From: Plotosus lineatus
Lineage: Eukaryota > Chordata > Actinopteri > Siluriformes > Plotosidae
Direction: 5' to 3'
Length of the DNA: 64,000 nt
NCBI GenBank assembly: GCA_024760905.1
Contig: CM045729.1
Coordinates: 51,190,580 to 51,254,579, forward strand
Shown: in pieces, positions 57,286 through 64,000 of the stretch
Numbering within the stretch: position 1 is the stretch's first letter
How the letters are laid out: the number at the start of each line of letters is the position of its first letter
The notes under the pieces: model-generated
Databases searched by the model: none
The model's input: only the letters and a program-made list of their open reading frames with translations
Told to the model about the DNA's origin: nothing
Position numbers and translations under genes: made by a program

Positions 57286-58536
57286 TGAAGTGGAGATAGT
57301 GTAGCTGAAAAACATGTGGGCTTCCAACAGTAACCATCAAGGGCACAGGGCTACATTATGAGTACATGCCAAATAATATAGATGCAAATAACAACAAACT
57401 GGTATCTGTTGAACTTATTATAATGGTCAGATTTTGTTTAAGCAAAACCAAATGGAAAAAGAAACACAATGGTTAAAGTCTGGCCTGCCTACTGAACTTT
57501 CAGATGTGATTTCTCATGCACAACGAGGAAAAGTCATTCATCTTAAACACCAGATCAAATAACGACGATATTCGGGCAGATAATAGAACAGCTGTGAAAT
57601 AACCCGGGACCCAACAACGCTGTGGAACCGGAGCCTACTAGTTAACCTTAATGCAGCATAAATACAGGCTGAAACTAACCTCTGTGGTTTAACGACAGAT
57701 TTTTTTTTTTTTTTTTACCAATTTTGCCACCAGGCCAATACAGTCAATCCGTGTATAGCTTTATAGCCACCGTCAGTTCAGTTACGTACTCACGTCAAGT
57801 ACAAATTTAAGAGTTGATTTTACGTGGCTTTAAGTCGCTAGCCATGTGTCAATATAAACTACCAGAAGCGATAATGACAAATTTATTTTTCCATTTAATA
57901 TAACTAGCGTTAGCCAGTAGCTAGATACAGTTCCCAGGGAGCACTAGTTAGCTTAGCCGATGATATATATTAAAATACACACAGCATTAGCTGATGACTA
58001 GCTAACATTGCTAAAAACAAAGCCACCGTATCCAGGAAACGCATACATATTAAAACAGTTATAGCTTACTTTCCAATTCCTAATCGGTTATATAAAATGG
58101 ACTACTTTATACATGTTTAATGTACTAATTTCTGACTAAATAATATGAACTGTGTTTCTTAATCGCAAACAATTTGTGAAGAAGGCTGAAAGCTTGCGCA
58201 CAGGCCTCTTCAAAACAGGCCTTTGAAAAACAACCCTTGCTAAGGCTAGCTGATTCCGCAGTATGCTAACTAACACTACTTTCAAAAACACAACAATGCA
58301 GGTTTACAAGCGAAAAAAGTACATATATTTGTGGTAGAAAACAAAAAAATACGTGTTCGGTCTATGTATTATGAGGTTTAATAGAGCTGCACATAGTAAA
58401 TAGAATGAGAGTGAAGGTAGAGGCCTAGAAGGAGCTCGAAATCCCCGGCCCTCGAATGGAAAGCATAGCACACTAGAGCGCTGAAAAACGGCAGCGTCAC
58501 TAATAGCGTAGCCGGATGTGCGATAGTTCGGCTTAC

Positions 58537-58860
58537 CTTCAAGTAGTACAGGCTCAAGGAGTATTCACTCCGGGTACACCGTGAAAATGCCTAATATAAT
58601 CAGCTGGAACAGTTATGCATCAGTACTCGATATGCTCAGTAAAATACTCCCTTTTGAAGCCATACGCCAGTAAAAATAGAGTAATTGTGCATTAAAGTGT
58701 ATATTACCCTCGGCTAACATTGGAAGTGCTAGGCTGCGGTTTTTTTTAAAGTTCAGTCTTCGGTAGACTCCTCACAGCACCACTATCGGCACTGCGGGGA
58801 CATGACAACACGGGAAAGCTCGACAACAACCTCTTCTACCATATTGGAAGTTGGGCTCGG
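58537..58860 (-). promoter_or_regulatory. ino80d: likely ino80d promoter and non-coding first exon
   Basis: On the - strand a strong donor TTGAAG/GTAAGC ends at 58537. The sequence upstream of it to about 58850 is transposon-free and moderately GC-rich, including GTTGGGCTCGG-type words. This fits a 5' UTR exon spliced to the ATG exon. No TATA box recognised. TSS position unknown. Confidence 0.4.
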
Positions 58861-59035
58861 TTTTAAGTACTACAGGCGACATGCCGAATCATTATGTACT
58901 TCCATTTCACTAAAGTGTCACAGAATCGTGACAGTCCGGGAAGAAGAAAGTTTGAATGTGTTCTGTAAAGCATTTTGTCAGATTGACTGCACGTCCTCCT
59001 TGAGGTCGAGCGAAGTTGTGTGTGAGAGAGTCTGT

Positions 59036-59036
<1 letters not shown>

Positions 59037-59084
<48 letters not shown>

Positions 59085-59085
59085 C
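59037..59085. repeat. (TG)n/(GA)n microsatellite
   Basis: Compound tract seen directly. Confidence 0.92.
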
Positions 59086-59451
59086 AAGAGAGAGAGAATA
59101 TTAGTCACTGCATGACAGCACAGATTCGCTCTTTATTCACCGGGAGCACCTTTCCTCAGAGATGAGGGCCGTGAGCTCATCCCCGTTTCCTTAGTAACTT
59201 GTTATAAAATTAAAATCTTCTCTCTGTACCATACAAAATAAATGCACATGTTTCTCAATATATCACACAAATAATGACATGCACTGTTTAAAACTATTTT
59301 TAAAAACTTAAACCATTTTAAATTGCATTTACTGACCATTTGTTATTGTGTTTTGGTTATTTATTATTCGTCAAGGATAAAATATTTTTGTAATGAATCT
59401 AAAAAAAAATCAGAATTCATTGTTGATATTAAATATCAACATTGTAGGTAA

Positions 59452-59740
59452 GGGCAATGGTGGCCTAGTGGTATAGGTGCTGGATCACTGATCGAGTCCC
59501 ACTTACCACAGGTTGTCATTGTCCTCCCCAGTGTAGTTAACTGGGTTATCAAAGGCCGGCCATGTCTCTCACTGTCTATGGTGTCATTGCTGACTTTCAT
59601 AAAGAGTAGGTTGCAAAGCCATAAGTGTGTTTCTGCCCTGCAATGGCCTGGTGAGCTGTCCAGGGTGTACTCTGTTCTTGCCTGGAGTTGGCTGGGATGG
59701 GTGCTGGCCTCCCTGTGTCCCTAAATAGGATTCAGTGATT
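59452..59740 (+). repeat. tRNA-derived SINE, copy A3 with alternative 3' end
   Basis: Head and body like A1 (CTGGGTTATCAAAGGCCGGC) but the 3' part switches at about 59640 to GCAATGGCCTGGTGAGCTGT followed by CCAGGGTGTACTCT. That sequence belongs to family B, so this is a chimeric copy. Confidence 0.75.
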
Positions 59741-59765
59741 ACAAAAAACAAATGAACATTGTAGG

Positions 59766-59875
59766 TAGACCTTGCCCAGAGGTCTTAGCACAGCAAGGGT
59801 CTCAGTGGGATTCGAACTCACAACCTCCCGATCATGAGCGCAGCACCTTAACCACTACGCCACTGGCCCCACTAA
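59766..59875 (-). repeat. SINE family C, head fragment
   Basis: On the - strand, GGGGCCAGTGGCGTAGTGGT then GGGAGGTTGTGAGTTCGAAT and CCCACTGAGACCC; only the tRNA-like head and neck remain. Confidence 0.75.
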
Positions 59876-59924
59876 TTAGGATTAAGTGATTACAAAAAAT
59901 GAATGAACATTGTAGGTAGACCGT

Positions 59925-60216
59925 TGGGATTTTTACACCCGAGCCTAGTGGCTCATCAGGCCAGTGCGTATGTCCAGGTTTTATAACGTGAAGCAACCAG
60001 GAGTTCAACTCCTCCTGGATAGGATGCTAGTCCATTTTAGGTTACCTTCCCAGTATATTTTTACTGGTATCCATTTATACTGCTGGGTGAACACAAACAC
60101 ACTTGTGGTTAAGATCTTGCCCGGGGGCCTTGGCACAGTGGGGGTCTAACGGGATTCGAGCACACAACCTCCCAATCATGAGCCCAGCACCCTAACCACT
60201 ACGCCACCGGCCCCCA
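59925..60216 (-). repeat. tRNA-derived SINE, family C copy 2
   Basis: On the - strand, GGGGGCCGGTGGCGTAGTGG (box A) and TGTGTGCTCGAATCCC (near box B), with a body shared with 42886-43170 ending at GGGATTTTTACACCCGAGCC on +. Confidence 0.8.
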
Positions 60217-60407
60217 CAGTTATCAGCATTAGATAACTGATTTTTTTTCCCTCAGCATTTATTTAATTTATTTTTACTTTTATTGTCACAAATTATGGTA
60301 ACTGAGGTGAACTTGTTAAAGGTTAAAATTATAGTTTCTCTTTATCTTTGTCCTTTTAAAAAAACTTTATATATGAATTATCAGATTTCGTTTCAGTGAT
60401 TTGCAAA

Positions 60408-60760
60408 ACGGCAGCATGGTGGTGGCATAGTGGGTTACACGTCTGACTCACAGCAAGAAGGTCCTGGGCTCAAGTCCCACCTAGGGTGTTTCTGTGTGGA
60501 GTTTGAATGTTCTTCGTGTGCTTGTGTGGGTTTCCTCCGGGTACTCCAGTTTCCCTCCATGGTTCAAAAATATGCACAGTAGGCTTCGATGATTGGTTGT
60601 TCTAGATTGCCCCTAGGTCTGAATGTGAATGATTGTGTAAGTGCCCTATGATGGCCTGGCGAGCTGTCCAGGGTGTTCCCTGCCCTTGCTCAGAGTCATC
60701 AGAGATGGGTACCAGCCTCCTCACAACCCTAACTAGAATTAATCAGCTTAGAAAATCAAT
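60408..60760 (+). repeat. tRNA-derived SINE, family B copy 3
   Basis: GGCATAGTGGGTTACACGTC, TCACAGCAAGAAGGTCCTGG, GTGTGGAGTTTGAATGTTCT, CTCCGGGTACTCCAGTTTCC and GGCCTGGCGAGCTGTCCAGG appear in the standard order. The most complete copy of this family here. Confidence 0.85.
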
Positions 60761-60940
60761 GTATCAGATGCTGTTTTTCTGTGTGTGAGCCTCTTGCAGG
60801 CGATGATGTAATAATATTGGTGTAATTATGCAATATGCATGCAAATACACAGAAATTATGAAGACAAGAAAGAATGATGTTGATTGATAGAAATAATAAA
60901 GCCACAGCATTCAGGATTTTGCCCTGTCTAAAAATGCATG

Positions 60941-61278
60941 GGGCAGTGGTTGCCTGGTGGTAAACGTGCTGGATCGCTGATCCAAAGGTTGGGGGTTCGA
61001 GTCCCACTCTCCACAAGGTTGTCACTGTTCTCCCCAGTGCAGCTAACTGGGTTATCAAAGGCCGGCCATTTCTCTCACTGTCTATGGTGTGAGGCATGTA
61101 AAAGAACCATTACTGATTTTCGTAAAGAGTAGCTGCCACGCCGTCAGTGTGTTTCTGTCCCTTGCTAATAAAAAGGGTTGTGTCAGGAAGGACATCTGAC
61201 GTAAAAATCTGTGCCAAATCAAACTTGCGAATCATTTGCTGTGGCGACCCCTGAAAAAAGGAAAAAGCCAAAAGGAAA
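60941..61278 (+). repeat. tRNA-derived SINE with RTE tail, copy A4
   Basis: GGGCAGTGGTTGCCTGGTGG head, exact box B GGTTCGAGTCC, CTGGGTTATCAAAGGCCGGC, AGGACATCTGACGTAAAAAT, and a tail TTTGCTGTGGCGACCCCTGA followed by AAAAAGGAAAAAGCC. Confidence 0.9.
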
Positions 61279-61279
61279 T

Positions 61280-61750
61280 CTCATCTGGTATGAAAATGCA
61301 ATTCCAACATGCTTTGCGAAGAGTTCTGTTCTTCGTTGTTTGGACTCATCTGATGGAATCAAGCACTTTCATTCAGAAATAACTCAAGGCTGGGTTCAAA
61401 ACACAGTCTGTACTAAGTAGGATGCCTGAAGACTAATACCACAAACAGTGTTTTGTATATCAGCATTTCAACTCGACACAGCTTTGTTTTGTTTTTACAA
61501 ATTTGTGAATTAAAACTTCACTGAGCACATTAGCATGTTTGTGAACCATGTCCCACATTATAAAGCAAGACCTTCTGGATGCCTCGCTGCACTGGTGGCT
61601 CCAAGCATCTCAGGCCTGCAATAACCTTCTAAATCCAGGTAATTATCCTAAATATGAACCAGAGAACCATCTCTTTTCTCTTTTGGTCGCTTGAGATTTT
61701 TGTTTGTTTGAATTACTCAGTCTGAAGCCCTCCGAGTTTAATCTGTATAT
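61280..61750. other. no feature recognised
   Basis: AT-rich DNA between a SINE and a LINE tail. No ORF or repeat signature that I recognise. Confidence 0.6.
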
Positions 61751-61889
61751 TCTTCTTCTTTTCCTTTCGGCTTTTCCCTTCAGGGGTCGCCACAGCGAAT
61801 CATCTGCCTCCATCTCACCCTATCCTTTGCATCTTCTTCTCTTACACCAACGACCTTCATGTCCTCCTTTACCACATCCATGAATCGAT
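61751..61889 (-). repeat. RTE LINE 3' tail fragment
   Basis: On the - strand: CATGGATGTGGTAAAGGAGG then ACATGAAGGTCGTTGGTG and CGACCCCTGAAGGGAAAAGC; the last about 140 bp of the LINE. Confidence 0.88.
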
Positions 61890-62585
61890 AGTTACCCAAA
61901 CATTAGGACCAAACAAAATGTTAGTACAGAACAATATACACACTAAAGTAGGGAGGATATGTGGAATTTAAAATACAAATATATTTGCACCGCTCCTGTG
62001 ACTTAGTTGGCAAGGTTTCTGTAGCTGAACAGCTTCCCAAATGCATAATGATATGAACAGAACATGATGAATAAATCAGTAAGGATGATCTATCTGTCTT
62101 TAAAACAAAAACATGCCTTATTGATACAAAAAATAATAATCTTGAGCTTCAGTTTCTGATAAAGGCATGACTGTCTTTTGATTTTGTTTTTGTTTTTATG
62201 TTTGTACCCAGCTATGATGTTTTCAGTGAGATCGACGTGCCACTTCTGATACACGCCCAGATTAATCATGATAGTCTGTCTTTGTATTGTGAAACATCCT
62301 GCTCCCACCCACCTAAGAGAAGAAACCACCCACACTTGTTTTTTGTGCAGCCATCAGAATTATTTCCAATGCACATCGCTTTTCTAGGTCTTGCCGAATT
62401 CTCATATTCTTTTCCTCTCCTGGATGCCTACATGTGTAATTATTTTTCTCTTGTGAATTGTCTGTCCTTCTGTGTCTTTTCTTTCACTGCAATTAGTTTT
62501 TCCTGTTGTAACATTGTTCTTAAAATTTGAAATAACTTTCTACCTTTCAATGAAAACAAATAATTATTATAATATTGCTGGGAGA

Positions 62586-62617
62586 TACACACACACACAC
62601 ACACACACACAGACACA

Positions 62618-62672
<55 letters not shown>
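62586..62672. repeat. (CA)n microsatellite
   Basis: Over 40 CA units with a few GA interruptions. Confidence 0.95.
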
Positions 62673-62676
<4 letters not shown>

Positions 62677-62801
62677 GGGTGTCTCCTGCTAACAGATCCA
62701 AGCCCAGCATGATATCAATGTATGTTTTATTACCTGTACTTTAATTTTACTGATTGTTAATGACATCAGGCTATTGCAAACCATTGTTTTATTCATATGT
62801 A

Positions 62802-62803
<2 letters not shown>

Positions 62804-62845
<42 letters not shown>
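62804..62845. repeat. (TG)n microsatellite
   Basis: About 21 TG units. Confidence 0.95.
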
Positions 62846-62848
<3 letters not shown>

Positions 62849-63224
62849 AATGGCTACAGACTAACATATTGCAGCCTAGGACATACCATGAAGTTATGTA
62901 CCTCCATGATTTTCTTGTGACAGCAGTTTTTTAAATTATTTAAATAGAATCTTTTCAGAAACTTGTATCCATCTATCACAACTTAAACAGGTATTTTTTT
63001 AGAGTCCAGAAACGCCATCTTCAATGTGCAGAGGAACGTGGAGCATGTTTCAGCTGAAGCTGAAATCACAAATGGGCAGCATTTATAGTTTAACTCTTAA
63101 AGCACTGACTGATACACACTTACTTATACTTAATCACCTGTATAATGCAAAAGGTTCAATGTTTAACCATGGCATGGTTGTTGGTGTCATGTGAGTATTT
63201 CACAAACAAACAAACAAAAAAAAC

Positions 63225-63500
63225 AACAAAAAGGTCCTGGGTTCAAACCTGTGCCCAACAAAAGTGTTTGTGTGGAAAATGTGTGGAGTTCCTCCAGGTG
63301 CTCCAGTTTCTTCCGACAGTCCAAAGACATGCCCGATAGGCTAAAGAATTTTCCTGATTGCCCTTATGTATGAATGTGGTTGTTGGCCCTGCAGTGATTT
63401 GCTATGCTGTTCAAGGTGTACCCTGACTTTGTCCAGGGTCAGCTGAAATGGGCTCCATTGTCCTCCTGATCCTACGAAAGGATAAAGCAGTCCAGAAAAA
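63225..63500 (+). repeat. SINE family B copy 4 (head-less)
   Basis: Starts AAAAGGTCCTGGGTTCAAAC, then GTGGAGTTCCTCCAGGTGCT, CCAGTTTCTTCCGACAGTCC and AAAGACATGC, ending with GGTCAGCTGAAATGGGCTCC. The A box and first about 40 bp are lost; an A-rich run precedes it. Confidence 0.75.
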
Positions 63501-63548
63501 TCATATAAAAATAAATTATCTTGGATTTTTACCCAATAGTCAAATGAT

Positions 63549-63600
63549 TCACTGTGGCGACCCCTGAAAAAGGGAAAAAGCCGAAAGGAAAAGAAGAAGT
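63549..63600 (+). repeat. RTE/SINE 3' tail, isolated
   Basis: CACTGTGGCGACCCCTGAAA followed by AAGGGAAAAAGCCGAAAGGA and AAAGAAG; the shared tail alone, a very short truncated insertion. Confidence 0.85.
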
Positions 63601-63644
63601 TTTTAAAGTATACACAGAATGGTGAAGGAACCTTCCTGTGTGTA

Positions 63645-64000
63645 GAGTAGGGGTCAGGAACCTATGGCTCGCGAGCCAGATGTGGCTCTTTTGATGACTG
63701 TATCTGGCTCTCAGAAAAATCAGGTGGCCTTTCTTAACAGAATAACGAGTATATAATTTCATTGTCATTTAAATAAAAATACAAAACAAACTGCTATCAA
63801 ATAAAACAAAAACAGATGAATAAATCTCGCGCATTTAAATCTCTACATCTATTTTCAATGCCACGTCACTGTGGCGCGCAGCGGAGAGCCAATGCTTTCT
63901 GTACACCCGTATGGGGGCAGGTCCGATACCTTGAAACTCTAATTTTATTGGATTATAACAACAGCTACAGACTGCGTGTGTTGTTTTTGAGTAAAGAGGC
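63645..64000 (+). mobile_element. hAT-like element, cut by window end
   Basis: Starts near GTAGGGGTCAGGAACCTATG with the GGCTCGCGAGCC terminal palindrome, then the same blocks as 8400-7784 (TCTGGCTCTCAGAAAA, AGGTGGCCTTTCTTAACAGA, CTCGCGCATTTAAAT, AGAGCCAATGCTTTCTGTA). The second end lies beyond 64000. Confidence 0.7.

Larger units (their letters stand above)
55317..58536 (-). other. ino80d 5' intron (3.2 kb)
   Basis: Between the putative non-coding exon and the start-codon exon. It contains a short composite SINE (55877), an RTE tail (56671), a SINE (56808) and otherwise unremarkable AT-rich DNA at 57.1-58.4 kb, with a 40-bp inverted repeat at 57241-57285. Confidence 0.6.
61890..63220. other. 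no gene recognised; microsatellites only
   Basis: AT-rich DNA with a CA tract (62586-62672) and a TG tract (62804-62845). The open frame at 62198-62530 has no motif I recognise. Confidence 0.6.

Noticed and set aside
62440..62744. Open frames made of CVCVCV or THTHTH
   Set aside because: Translations of a CA microsatellite.

Overview
This is vertebrate nuclear DNA, almost certainly from a ray-finned fish. Two multi-exon genes with canonical GT-AG introns lie in a sea of fish-type repeats: Tc1 elements with long terminal inverted repeats, RTE-type LINEs, tRNA-derived SINEs, hAT and Tigger-like elements, and many microsatellites. There are no bacterial operons, CRISPR arrays, phage genes or structural RNA genes. 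The species cannot be fixed from sequence alone.

Left half (about 5.8-32 kb, + strand): stk24 (MST3), a germinal-center-kinase-III Ser/Thr kinase. Ten coding exons (5784-29036) join in frame into 1251 bp (416 residues plus stop). Only the extreme N-terminus, upstream of this window, is missing. The kinase motifs are intact. The introns hold a nested Tc1, two RTE LINE copies, a hAT element with 8-bp target duplications, a Rex1/L2-like LINE fragment and several non-autonomous DNA transposons.

Right half (about 58.8-32.2 kb, - strand): ino80d, a subunit of the INO80 chromatin-remodelling complex. Nine coding exons (55287 down to 34213) join in frame into 2802 bp (933 residues plus stop), preceded by a likely non-coding first exon near 58.5-58.8 kb. 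The two genes converge tail to tail, and their putative poly(A) signals lie about 200 bp apart near 32.0-32.2 kb.

Far right (58.9-64 kb, upstream of ino80d): no gene recognised, only dispersed SINEs, LINE tails, microsatellites and the start of a hAT-like element cut by the window edge.

I found no convincing undescribed biological system. The most interesting points are genome-dynamic: two Tc1 copies sharing the same nonsense codon, one of them otherwise complete with a DD34E triad; a 180-bp near-perfect palindrome; SINEs sharing a 3' tail with the resident RTE LINE; a SINE-like insertion ending a few bases from an ino80d splice donor; and a TG-repeat at the acceptor of the stk24 activation-loop exon.
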